Shown piece by piece: positions 29,596-38,600 of a stretch of DNA of 64,000 nucleotides. A model generated the notes under the pieces. It did no database searches and was not told the origin of the DNA. It saw only the letters and a list, made by a program, of their open reading frames with translations. The DNA is from Nocardioides sp. zg-1228 (GTDB taxonomy: Bacteria > Actinomycetota > Actinomycetes > Propionibacteriales > Nocardioidaceae), in contig NZ_CP070961.1 in assembly GCF_017086465.1 (NCBI RefSeq), positions 248,001 to 312,000 of the forward strand, given 5' to 3'. Positions within the stretch are counted from its first letter, which is position 1. Every line of letters begins with the position of its first letter. The translations under genes and the position numbers were made by a program.

Positions 29596-30054
29596 ATGAG
29601 TGCCCTGAAGGACCGTCTCCGCGCCGACCTCACCACCGCCATCAAGGCGCGCGACGAGCTGCGCTCCTCCACGCTGCGGATGGTGCTGACCGCCATCACC
29701 AACGCCGAGGTCGCCGGCAAGCAGGCCCGCGAGCTCTCCGACGACGACATCATCGGCGTGCTGTCGACCGAGGCCAAGCGACGCCGCGAGGCGGCCGTGG
29801 CCTTCGAGGAGGGCGGCCGCCCCGAGATGGCGGCCAAGGAGGCCGCCGAGGGCGAGGTCATCGCCGACTACCTCCCGGCCCCGCTCACCGAGGCCGAGAT
29901 CGCCGAGCTCGTCACGGCCGCCATCGCCCAGACCGGCGCGGCCGGCGAGGGTATGCGCGCCATGGGCAAGGTGATGGGCGTCGTGACGCCCCAGGTCAAG
30001 GGCCGCGCCGACGGCGGCGCCGTGGCCGCCGAGGTGCGCCGCCAGCTCGGCTGA
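29596..30054 (+). CDS. GatB/YqeY domain protein
   Basis: 152 residues from the second of two nearby ATG codons. It begins SALKDRLRADLTTAIKARD, contains STEAKRRREAAVAFEEGGR and EVIADYLPAPL, and ends GRADGGAVAAEVRRQL: the full YqeY family, related to the tail domain of the tRNA amidotransferase GatB. It may bind tRNA; its role is not settled. The second ATG matches the family N-terminus and has a CACAAT box seven bases upstream, whereas no ribosome site is present for either start. Confidence 0.92.
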   Translation: MSALKDRLRADLTTAIKARDELRSSTLRMVLTAITNAEVAGKQARELSDDDIIGVLSTEAKRRREAAVAFEEGGRPEMAAKEAAEGEVIADYLPAPLTEAEIAELVTAAIAQTGAAGEGMRAMGKVMGVVTPQVKGRADGGAVAAEVRRQLG

Positions 30055-30057
30055 CGT

Positions 30058-30359
30058 CGAGTCGGCTCGTCCTGACTGCCGATACCCGCCGAGTCGGCTC
30101 GTCCTGACTGCTGATACCCGTCGAGTCGGCCCGTCCTGACAGGTAGCCGTCAGAATGCGCCGACTCGACCCTCCAGCGCCGTCAGGACGCGCCGACTCGG
30201 CGCGTCAGCGCCGTCAGGACGCGCCGACTCGGCGCTCCAATGCCGTCAGGACGCGCCGACTCGGCGCTCCAATGCCGTCAGGACGCGCCGACTCGGCGCT
30301 CCAATGCCGTCAGAACGCGCCGACTCGGCGTTGAGTAGGCGTCAGAACGCGCCGACTCG
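30058..30359. repeat. Ten-unit, 32-bp period dyad array, head to head
   Basis: Fills nearly the whole 307-base gap between convergent yqeY and ponA2. Three units read CGAGTCGGCTCGTCCTGAC (starting at 30058, 30090, 30122); seven read the reverse complement form GTCAGGACGCGCCGACTCG (30149, 30181, 30213, 30245, 30277, 30309, 30341). The period is exactly 32 bases in both arms. Each unit contains an odd dyad, at best GCGCCGA-C-TCGGCGC. Linkers are also mostly repeated (GCGCTCCAATGCC in three consecutive units). Linkers are too short and too alike to be CRISPR spacers. Possible roles: double-sided terminator or a multi-site protein-binding array. Confidence 0.93.
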
Positions 30360-30361
30360 GC

Positions 30362-32722
30362 TCAGCCGTTGCCGCGACCGCCGCCGCGGCCGCCGCGACC
30401 CTTCCCGCCGCCGTTGCCCTTGGGCGGGGGCGGGACGTAGCCGGTCGAGGTGTAGAGCGTGACCGGGTCGCCGCTGCTCAGCCGGGTGCCGGGGTCGGGG
30501 GAGGTGGAGGCCACCAGGCCCTCCTCCATCTCGGAGTTGACCTGGCCGCCGTCGGCGACGGTGAAGCCGGCGCCCTGGAGCGTGGCCGTGGCGGCCTCGA
30601 CGCTCTGGCCGGTCACGTCGGGCACGGCGGCGAGCACGCCGGCGATCTCGTCGCCGGGCGGGGCCTGGAAGTCCTCGTAGTCGAGCTTGGGCGACACCGC
30701 CGCCATCGCGTCGCCCCAGATCGGGCCGGCGACGGTGGAGCCGAACGCGCTGCTGATGTAGCTGCCGCCGACCACCTGGCCGTTGAGGGTGAGCCACTCG
30801 CCGAACTCGTTGGCGCCGGCGACCATCGCCGCGGTGGCGAGCTTCGGCGTGTAGCCGACGAACCACACGGCCATGTTGCTGTTGTTGGTGCCGGTCTTGC
30901 CCGCCGACGGCTTGTCGATCGCGATGTTCTGGCCGAAGCCGCCGGGCTCCATGACGCCGCGCAGGATGTCGTTGACGGCGTCGGCCGTGGCGCTGGGCAT
31001 GACCTGCTCGCACTCGCTGGGGAACTCCTTGAGCATCTCCCCGGAGGAGTCGAGCACCGCGGTGACCGGGCGCGGGTCGCAGTGCAGCCCGCGGGCCGCG
31101 AACGTCGCGTAGGCCTGCGCCATGGTGAGCGGGTCGGTGTCGGAGACGCCCAGGATCCACGACGGCACCTGCTGCTCCGGGGGCACCGTGACGCCCATCT
31201 GCTTGGCGAGCTCCAGCGGCTCGCACATGCCCGTGCGCATCTCGAGCTGGGCGAAGAAGGTGTTCACCGACACCTGCGTGCCCGTGTAGAGGTTGAACGT
31301 GCCCGCGCCCGTCGAGTTGGCCACCGGCCAGCTGCCCTCGCCGGCGTACGGGCCGTCGCAGGTCTCGAACTCGTAGTCGGGGATGTCCATCTGCTGCGGG
31401 GAGCTGATGCCCGTGCTCAGCGGGATCCCCTGGTTGATGGCCGCGGCGAGGACGAAGAGCTTGAACGTCGACCCGGCCTGGAAGCCGTTGGCGTCTCCGT
31501 ACTTCTTCGGGACCGTGTAGTTGAGGTAGGTCTCGCCGCCCAACTTGTCCTTGCCCATCGGGCGCGACTGGGCGAGCGCGCGGACGTCACCGGTGCCCGG
31601 CTCGATCATCGCCAGGCCGCCGATGGCCTGGTCGGTCTGGAAGACGTGGGAGGACACCGAGTCGTCGGCGGCCTTCTGCATGTCGAGGTCGATCGTGGTG
31701 TTGATCGTCAGGCCGCCGTTGTTGAGCGTGCGGCGGCGCTCCTTCGGCGTGTCGCCGAGGACGGGGTCCTTGAGCAGCCAGTTGACGACGTAGTCGCAGA
31801 AGAACGGCGCCCGCGACTGCTGGCAGCCGTTGGGGGAGGTCTCGATGTCGAGCGTCTTCTCCAGCGGCCTGTTCTTGAGGCGCTCGGCCTTCTTCTCGGT
31901 CAGGATGCCGAGCTGGGCCATCCGGTCGAGGACGACGTTGCGCCGGCTCTCGGCACGCTCGGGGTTGTCGACGGGGTCGTAGCCGACCGGGTTCTTCACC
32001 AGGCCCGCCAGCGTCGCCGCCTCGAGCATGTTGAGGTCCTTGGCGTTCTTGGAGAAGAAGTGGCGCGCGGCCGACTGGACGCCGAAGGCGCCGTCGCCGA
32101 AGTAGGCGATGTTGAGGTAGCGCTCGAGGATCCAGTCCTTGCTGTGGTTCTGCTCGAACGCGATCGCGTAGCGCAGCTCGCGGACCTTGCGCGCGTAGGT
32201 CTCCTCGGTCGCGGCCTTGCGCTCCTCGTCGGTCTCGGCCTGGTAGAGCAGCGTCTGCTTGACCATCTGCTGGGTGATCGAGGAGCCACCCTGCACGGAG
32301 CCGCCGTTGGCCTGGTTGGTGATGAACGCGCGGAGCGTGCCCTTGAGGTCGAGCGCGCCGTGGTCGTAGAAGCGGTAGTCCTCAATCGCCACGATGGCCT
32401 TCACCATCGGCCGCGAGATCGAGCCGAGCGACACGTTGATGCGGTTCTGGTCGTAGAGCGAGGCGATCAGGTTGCCGTTGACGTCGTAGATGCGCGTCTT
32501 CTGCGACAGGTCCTTGGCCTCGAGCGACTCGGGGAGGTTGACCATGCCCTTGCTGACGTCCTTGGCCGCGACCCCCACGATGCCCGCGAACGGGATGGCG
32601 AGGCAGGCGACGAGGACGCCCATCACGACGGCGACGGCCGCCATCACCGCGAGGTGGGACGCGACGCGTCCGGCGTCGGGGCCCTGGCGGCGCCCGGAGG
32701 GCGAGGACGAGCGTGAGGACAT
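30362..32722 (-). CDS. ponA2: Class A penicillin-binding protein with PASTA domain (PonA2 type)
   Basis: 786 residues. A membrane helix (about 22-52) is followed by a glycosyltransferase domain with catalytic Glu114 in EDYRFYDHG, and GGSSITQQMVKQ; then a transpeptidase domain with STFK at 418-421, SVN at 485-487 and KTGT at 609-612; one PASTA domain (about 698-760); and a tail rich in Gly, Arg and Lys. It polymerises and cross-links peptidoglycan outside the membrane. The single PASTA domain and the neighbours whiB, arsA and metallophosphoesterase identify the PonA2 type. A TAGTCT box seven bases before the ATG points to a leaderless transcript. Confidence 0.94.
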   Translation of the reverse strand: MSSRSSSPSGRRQGPDAGRVASHLAVMAAVAVVMGVLVACLAIPFAGIVGVAAKDVSKGMVNLPESLEAKDLSQKTRIYDVNGNLIASLYDQNRINVSLGSISRPMVKAIVAIEDYRFYDHGALDLKGTLRAFITNQANGGSVQGGSSITQQMVKQTLLYQAETDEERKAATEETYARKVRELRYAIAFEQNHSKDWILERYLNIAYFGDGAFGVQSAARHFFSKNAKDLNMLEAATLAGLVKNPVGYDPVDNPERAESRRNVVLDRMAQLGILTEKKAERLKNRPLEKTLDIETSPNGCQQSRAPFFCDYVVNWLLKDPVLGDTPKERRRTLNNGGLTINTTIDLDMQKAADDSVSSHVFQTDQAIGGLAMIEPGTGDVRALAQSRPMGKDKLGGETYLNYTVPKKYGDANGFQAGSTFKLFVLAAAINQGIPLSTGISSPQQMDIPDYEFETCDGPYAGEGSWPVANSTGAGTFNLYTGTQVSVNTFFAQLEMRTGMCEPLELAKQMGVTVPPEQQVPSWILGVSDTDPLTMAQAYATFAARGLHCDPRPVTAVLDSSGEMLKEFPSECEQVMPSATADAVNDILRGVMEPGGFGQNIAIDKPSAGKTGTNNSNMAVWFVGYTPKLATAAMVAGANEFGEWLTLNGQVVGGSYISSAFGSTVAGPIWGDAMAAVSPKLDYEDFQAPPGDEIAGVLAAVPDVTGQSVEAATATLQGAGFTVADGGQVNSEMEEGLVASTSPDPGTRLSSGDPVTLYTSTGYVPPPPKGNGGGKGRGGRGGGRGNG

Positions 32723-32729
32723 GGCAACC

Positions 32730-32735
32730 AGACTA
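32730..32735 (-). promoter_or_regulatory. -10 box, leaderless promoter of ponA2
   Basis: TAGTCT on the minus strand, seven bases before the start. It lies in the 195-base divergent gap with the whiB gene; the part of that gap from 32790 to 32860 is unusually A/T-rich for this window (TTCGTTTACTTTTCATTCTG) and probably holds the whiB promoter. Confidence 0.55.
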
Positions 32736-32917
32736 CGCGGCGCGCCCCTACCATCCGGAATCCAAGCGGCGCAGCGGAGTAGTCAGATCGGACTATACGA
32801 ATTGGGCCACTCGGCCCCTGCCTCTACCCGTGTCGTTCGTTTACTTTTCATTCTGAGTCGAGGATGGCCGCTATGGGGGCGGCCGACCGGCTCGACAATC
32901 ACCGTGGGGTTTGACTT

Positions 32918-33205
32918 ATGTGGGTCGAGGACTGGGCAGCACGCGCCGCATGCAAGGGCGACACGCCGGACGCACTCTTCGTGCGGGGCGCCGAGCAGAA
33001 CAAGGCGAAGCAGGTCTGCGCGGGATGCCCCGTGCGCACCGAGTGCCTGGCCGAGGCGCTGGACAACCAGATCGAGTGGGGCGTCTGGGGCGGCATGACC
33101 GAGCGTGAGCGCCGTGCGCTGCTCCGCCGCAAGCCCGGCTCGTCGTGGCGCACGATCCTCGAGACCGCCCGCACCAAGGTCGAGGCCCCGGCCGTCAACG
33201 TCTGA
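32918..33205 (+). CDS. WhiB-family iron-sulphur regulator, WblA/WhiB4 type
   Basis: 95 residues. Four cysteines that should hold a [4Fe-4S] cluster are Cys12, Cys34, Cys37 and Cys43 (CAGCPVRTEC), followed by the beta-turn GVWGG at 55-59 and a basic tail MTERERRALLRRKPG. The N-terminus WVEDWAARAACKG and the setting between ponA2 and arsA match WblA of Streptomyces and WhiB4 of Mycobacterium, redox-responsive regulators of development and oxidative stress genes. WhiB proteins usually act by binding the primary sigma factor. The start ATG has only a weak upstream GGGG. Confidence 0.93.
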   Translation: MWVEDWAARAACKGDTPDALFVRGAEQNKAKQVCAGCPVRTECLAEALDNQIEWGVWGGMTERERRALLRRKPGSSWRTILETARTKVEAPAVNV

Positions 33206-33224
33206 GCCGACGTCTGACCACGGG

Positions 33225-34382
33225 TCAGGCGCCCCGCGCCAGGCTCTCGCCGATCTCGCGCAGGCCGTCGAGGTCGTGGACGTCGCCGGCCATCGCCGGC
33301 ACGACCGCCGTCGGCACCTGCGGGTGGGCGGCGGCGAAGCGCTCGCGCAGGTGGCGCTCGCGCTCGATCAGGCGCACCCGGTCGGCGTGCAGCCGCAGCA
33401 GTCCCGCGGTGAGCGACGCCGAGTCGGTCTCCTGGAGCCGGTCCGCGGCGGCGACCGCCTCCGCAGCCGACAGCTCGGTGCGCGCCGACGGGCTGGCGCG
33501 GTTGACGACCAGGCCGGCGAGCGGCATGTCGTCGTCGGTGAGCCGGTCGACGAAGTAGGCGGCCTCGCGCAGGGCGTCGGGCTCCGGCGCGGCGACCACG
33601 ACGAACGCCGTGCCGTCGGCCTGCAGCAGCGCGAAGGTCTGCTCGGCCCGCTGGCGGAACCCGCCGAAGAGGGTGTCGAAGGCCGCGACGAACGTCTGCA
33701 TGTCGCGCAGCACCTGCGCGCCGAGCACCTTGGTCAGCGCGTTGGTCACCACCGACAAGCCGGCCGTCATCAGCCTGGCCGGGCCGCGCGCCGGGGCGAG
33801 CAGCAGCCGGATGAAGCGACCGTCGAGGAAGCTCGACAGGCGCTCAGGCGCGTCGAGGAAGTCGAGCGCCGAGCGCGACGGGGGCGTGTCGACGACGATC
33901 AGGTCGTGGCTGCCGTCGGCCAGCGCCTGTCGGTGCAGCTGGCCGAGCTTCTCCATCGCCATGTACTCCTGGGTGCCGGCGAACGAGCTGGAGAGCGCGA
34001 CGTAGAACGGGTTCTCCAGGATCTGCCTGGCCTTCTCCGGGCTGGCCTGCGACTCGACCACCTCGTCGAAGGTGCGCTTCATGTCGAGCATCATCGCGTC
34101 GAGCGAGCCGCCGGCGGTCGCGTCGACGGCGGCGACCGGGCGCGGGGTGTTGTCGAGCTGCTCGATGCCCATCGACTGCGCGAGGCGGCGGGCCGGGTCG
34201 ATGGTCAGCACGACGACCTTGCGACCGCGCTCGGCTGCCCGCAGCGCGAGCGCCGCGGACGTGGTCGTCTTGCCGACGCCGCCGGCGCCGCAGCACACGA
34301 TGATCTCGGTCGTCGGGTCGTCGAGCAGCGCGTCGACGTCGAGCGCCGGCGCCGGCGGGACCCCGTCGCCCGCGGGCCTCAT
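33225..34382 (-). CDS. ArsA/GET3-family ATPase (second of pair)
   Basis: 385 residues. The deviant P-loop GAGGVGKT is at 32-39, followed by VVLTIDPARRLAQSMG; DLIVVDTPPSRSALDFLDAP is the switch/Walker B region. Corresponds to Rv3680 of M. tuberculosis. The family has been called arsenite or anion transporter ATPase, but actinobacterial pairs sit by whiB4 and ponA2 and have no arsB partner. The pair probably forms a heterodimer; its client is uncertain. The start overlaps the partner's stop (ATGA). Confidence 0.9.
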   Translation of the reverse strand: MRPAGDGVPPAPALDVDALLDDPTTEIIVCCGAGGVGKTTTSAALALRAAERGRKVVVLTIDPARRLAQSMGIEQLDNTPRPVAAVDATAGGSLDAMMLDMKRTFDEVVESQASPEKARQILENPFYVALSSSFAGTQEYMAMEKLGQLHRQALADGSHDLIVVDTPPSRSALDFLDAPERLSSFLDGRFIRLLLAPARGPARLMTAGLSVVTNALTKVLGAQVLRDMQTFVAAFDTLFGGFRQRAEQTFALLQADGTAFVVVAAPEPDALREAAYFVDRLTDDDMPLAGLVVNRASPSARTELSAAEAVAAADRLQETDSASLTAGLLRLHADRVRLIERERHLRERFAAAHPQVPTAVVPAMAGDVHDLDGLREIGESLARGA

Positions 34383-35404
34383 GCCATCCCCTGGCGTCGC
34401 AGGAGCTGGGCCAGCTCGACGAGGGCACCCTGGTCGATGCCGCCGGCGAGGCGCGGCAGCTCGTAGGTCGGCACGCCCTCGGCCGCGACCAGCGCGCGCT
34501 GCTCGTCCTCTAGGCGCCGGCGTACGGCGTGGTCGCGCGCCTCGGCGACCAGCGACTCCACCAGCCCGGTGTCGACGTCGACGCGGGCGCGGGCCAGGTC
34601 GGAGGCGACCTCGGTCGGGTCGACCGCGCCCGCACGGACCTGGGCGAGCGCGCTCGCGCCCAGCTCCTGCGGGCGCACGAGGTTGACCACGACCCCGCCC
34701 ACCGGCAGCCCCGCCTCACGCAGCTGGGCGATGCCGTCCGCGGTCTCCTGCACGGGCATCTCCTCGAGGATCGTGACGAGGTGCACGGCCGTGCGCGGGG
34801 AGCGGAGCAGCTCCATCACCTTGTCGGCCTGCGACTTGATCGGCCCCACCTTGGCAAGTCCGGCCAGCTCGGAGTTGACCCCGAGGAACTGGCAGATGCG
34901 CCCCGTGGGAGGCGCGTCGAGCACCACGGCGTCGTAGGCGATCTGCTCCTTGTTGCGCGCGCCGCGCGGACGCTGCACCGCCTCGTAGACCTTGCCGGTG
35001 AGGAGCACGTCGCGCACGCCGGGGGCGATGGTGGTGGCGAAGTCGATGACGCCGAAGCGGTCGAGCGCCTTCCCGGCGCGGCCGAGCTTGTAGTACATCG
35101 AGAGGTACTCCAGCAGCGCCGACTCCGGGTCGATGTGCAGGGCGTGGACCTGGCCGGCGCGACCCCCGTCGCCGGGGGCGCCCTTGGCGATGCGGCGCTC
35201 CTGGTAGGGCAGCGGGTCGACGTCGAACATCCGGGCGATGCCCTGCCGGCCCTCGACCTCGCAGAGCAGGACGGTGCGTCCCTCCCCGGCCAGCGCGAGC
35301 GCCAGCGCCGCGGCGACCGTGGACTTGCCGGTGCCGCCCTTGCCCGTCACGACGTGCAGGCGCACCTTCGGCCAGTCGGAGGGGTGGTCGGCACGGGGGC
35401 ACAC
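34379..35404 (-). CDS. ArsA/GET3-family ATPase (first of pair)
   Basis: 341 residues. The P-loop GKGGTGKS at 21-28 is of the deviant ArsA/MinD class, then LLCEVEGRQGIARMFD and DAVVLDAPPTGRICQFL. Corresponds to Rv3679. GTG is taken as the start because a TATCCT box is exactly seven bases upstream, indicating leaderless translation; an alternative GTG 13 codons later has only a weak GAAG before it. First gene of the two-gene operon and the last member of the conserved block before the accessory stretch begins. Confidence 0.9.
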   Translation of the reverse strand: MCPRADHPSDWPKVRLHVVTGKGGTGKSTVAAALALALAGEGRTVLLCEVEGRQGIARMFDVDPLPYQERRIAKGAPGDGGRAGQVHALHIDPESALLEYLSMYYKLGRAGKALDRFGVIDFATTIAPGVRDVLLTGKVYEAVQRPRGARNKEQIAYDAVVLDAPPTGRICQFLGVNSELAGLAKVGPIKSQADKVMELLRSPRTAVHLVTILEEMPVQETADGIAQLREAGLPVGGVVVNLVRPQELGASALAQVRAGAVDPTEVASDLARARVDVDTGLVESLVAEARDHAVRRRLEDEQRALVAAEGVPTYELPRLAGGIDQGALVELAQLLRRQGMA

Positions 35405-35411
35405 GCTGCCG

Positions 35412-35417
35412 AGGATA
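35412..35417 (-). promoter_or_regulatory. -10 box, leaderless promoter of the arsA pair
   Basis: TATCCT on the minus strand, seven bases before the GTG start. Confidence 0.55.
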
Positions 35418-35539
35418 GCCAGCCCGCCCGTGCCGCGCGCCGGGTGCTTCTACCTCTGCCCGCGCGTCTTTCCCATGACTGGCACCGTCTTTTGGTTGAC
35501 CATCAGACAAAAGTCTGGGAGCGTCTGGCTTGGACCACC

Positions 35540-35555
35540 AGTGACCCACATCACA
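35540..35555 (+). promoter_or_regulatory. GlxR/Crp-type operator
   Basis: AGTGACCCACATCACA matches TGTGA-N6-TCACA at nine of ten positions. It lies 58 bases before the start of the large secreted protein. The window also ends in a Crp-type gene with this binding preference. A palindrome CAGAC-AAAA-GTCTG sits about 35 bases further upstream and may be a second site. Confidence 0.6.
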
Positions 35556-35613
35556 GGCCTGTCCGGCACTGCCACCACGCCCGCCCGCACGCCGCACTCT
35601 CGGAGGCCCTGGG

Positions 35614-38600
35614 ATGTCCACCACCACCTCGCGACGGATCGCACGCCGGTCCACCGTCGCCACCGCGCTGACCGCCGTGCTCGCCCTCGTCGGCGGCGTC
35701 CTGCTCGGCGTCGTCGCGGCGCTGCCCGCCCAGGCCCACGACGGCCACGGCCACGTGCTGATCTTCACCGAGGACCAGGCGGGTGACTGGCACGACGCCG
35801 CCATCGCCCAGGCGACGCCGAAGGTGAAGGCGGCGCTCGAGGCCGAGGGCATGACGGTCACGGTGGTGCACAAGGAGACCGCCGGCGGGTCGGAGGCCGT
35901 CTTCACCGACGAGGGCCTCGCGCCCTACGACGCGATCCTCGTCTTCCAGGCCAACGGCGACCCCTGGAACGCCTCGGAGAAGGCGGCCATGGAGCGCTGG
36001 ATGGCGCAGGGCAACGGCATCGCGGCGGTGCACAACGCGCTGGACATGCGCGGCAACTACCCCTGGTGGGACGAGATGGTCGGCTCGATGATGCCCGGCC
36101 ACGCCCCCACCGGCACCGACCCGGGCCCGTCGGGCGTGGTGCGCAACGAGGACACCACCCACCCCTCGACCCGGCACTTCACGGGCACCGACGACGTGAC
36201 CCGCTGGACCCGCAACGACGAGTGGTACAACTTCAGCAACAACGTGCGCGGCTCCGCCCACGTGCTGCAGTCGATGGACGAGTCGACCTACTCCGGCGGC
36301 ACCATGGGCTACGACCACCCGATCACCTGGTGCAAGCCCTACGAGGGCGGCCGCTTCTGGGGCACCGCCCTGGGCCACTTCCCGTCCCACTACGACGAGC
36401 CGGAGTTCATGGCCGAGCTCGTCGGCGGCGTGAAGTACGTCGCCGGCCTCGAGGAGGGCGACTGCGGCGGCACCGTGTGGAGCAACTTCGAGCGTATCCC
36501 GCTCGACCAGAACACCTCCGCGCCCTACGCCATCGACGTCGCCGACAACGGCTTGGTCTTCTACACCGAGCTCGTCCGCGGCCAGCTGCGCATGTACGAC
36601 CCGGAGACCCAGGCGGTGACCACCGTGCTGTCGCTCCCGGTCTACTCCGGCGGCGAGGACGGCCTGCTCGGCGTCGCGCTCGACCCCGACTTCACGACCA
36701 ACGGCCACGTCTTCCTCTACCGCTCCGCCGAGTCGCCCGACAACGCCGACCCCGACAACTTCGTCTCCACCGTCTCCCGCTTCACCTTCGAGGGCGGCTC
36801 GGTCGACCCCGCCTCGGAGAAGGTGATCATCGAGATCCCTGCCCGCCGCCTGCCCGACGAGCCCGGCCACACCGGCGGCGGCCTCGACATCGACGACGGC
36901 GGCAACCTCTTCATCGGCGTGGGTGACGACGTCAACCCGCACTCCGAGCCCTCCGGCGGCTACGCCCCGCTCTCCGAGCGCGCCGGCACCTTCCACGACG
37001 CCCGCGAGACCTCGGCCAACACCAACGACCTGCGCGGCAAGATCCTGCGCATCACCCCGGTCGACGACCCGGGCCAGCCCGGTGCCGGCTCCAGCTACAC
37101 CATCCCCGACGGCAATCTGTTCCCCGAGGCCGAGGACGCCGGTCGCGACAAGACGCTGCCCGAGATCTACGCGATGGGCTTCCGCAACCCGTTCCGGTTC
37201 TCCGTCGACAGCGAGACCGGCTGGCTGAGCATGGCCGACTACTCGCCCGACAACGGCACCGACGCACCCGCGACGCGCGGTCCGGCGGGCATCGCGGAGT
37301 GGAACCTCATCAAGAGCCCCGGCAACTACGGCTGGCCGCTGTGCATGGGCGGCAACCACCAGGGCCAGAACCCCCACGGCGAGCCCTTCCGCGACGTCGA
37401 CTACGGGAGCACCACCCCGCTCAACCCGCCGGTCGTCGGCGACTACTTCGACTGCGCCAACCCGGTCAACGACTCGGTGCGCAACACCGGCCTGACCAAC
37501 CTGCCGCCGGCTCGTGCCGCGGACATGTACTACGGCTACCGCCGCTCGTCGGTCGGCGCCATCCCGCAGGGCGGCGGCCTCGCGCCCATGGGTGGCCCGG
37601 TCTACCGCTTCGACGAGGAGCTCGAGTCCGACACCAAGTTCCCGGAGTACTACGACGGCAAGCCCTTCTTCTACGACTGGGCGCGCAACAAGATGTTCTC
37701 GATCCAGCTCAAGGACCCCGCGTCCGGCACCCCCGGCACGGAGGTCGAGAAGGTCAACCCGTTCCTGCCCGACGTGCCGTTCCTCGCGCCGATCGACTCC
37801 AAGTTCGGCCCCGACGGCTCGATGTACGTCCTGGACTGGGGCGGCGGCTACGGCCGCGACAACCCCACGTCCGGGCTCTACCGCATCGACTACATCAGCG
37901 GCTCGCGCTCGCCGGTCGCCCGCATCGACGCCGAGCCCGACTCGGGTCCCGCGCCGCTCGAGGTGAGCTTCGACGGCGGCGACTCCACCGACCCCGAGGG
38001 CGAGGAGCTCACCTACGAGTGGGACTTCGACGGCGACGGCACCACCGACGCCACCGGCGTCACCGCCACCCACACCTACACCGAGGAGGGTGTCTTCGAC
38101 GCCCGCCTGACGGTCACCGACCCGGCCGGCAAGATCGGCACGACGACCTCCCCGATCACGGTCGGCAACACCCGGCCGGTCGTGGAGCTCGAGTCCCCGC
38201 CGGATGGCTCGTTCTTCGACTTCGGCGACGAGATCAGCTGGAACGTCGAGGTGACCGACCCCGAGGAGGAGTCGGTCGACCCGCAGGCCGTCGAGGTGCA
38301 GCCCGCGCTGGGCCACGACGACCACGCCCACCCGCTGGTCGCCTCACGCGGCCTCACCGGCAGCACCGTGACGAGCATCGGCGGCCACGCCGCCGACGAG
38401 AACATCTTCTACGCCATCGACGCGCGCTACACCGACACCGGTGGCGCCGACGGCGACAACCCGCTCCTGGGCTCGGACACCTCGGTGATCTTCCCCAAGC
38501 TGCGCCAGGCCGAGTGGTTCGACGCCAAGTCGGACACGGCCACCCTGGCACCGGGCCGTGACGCGGCCGGCGGCGGCCAGGTCGTGGTCGGCAGGGACGG

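Noticed and set aside
30058..30359. CRISPR array
   Set aside because: Period is 32 bases including a 19-base core; linkers of 13 bases are mostly identical to each other, half the array is inverted, and no cas genes are present.
33225..35404. Arsenite efflux operon
   Set aside because: The ATPases belong to the conserved whiB4/ponA2-linked pair; there is no arsB, arsR, arsC or other arsenic gene nearby.
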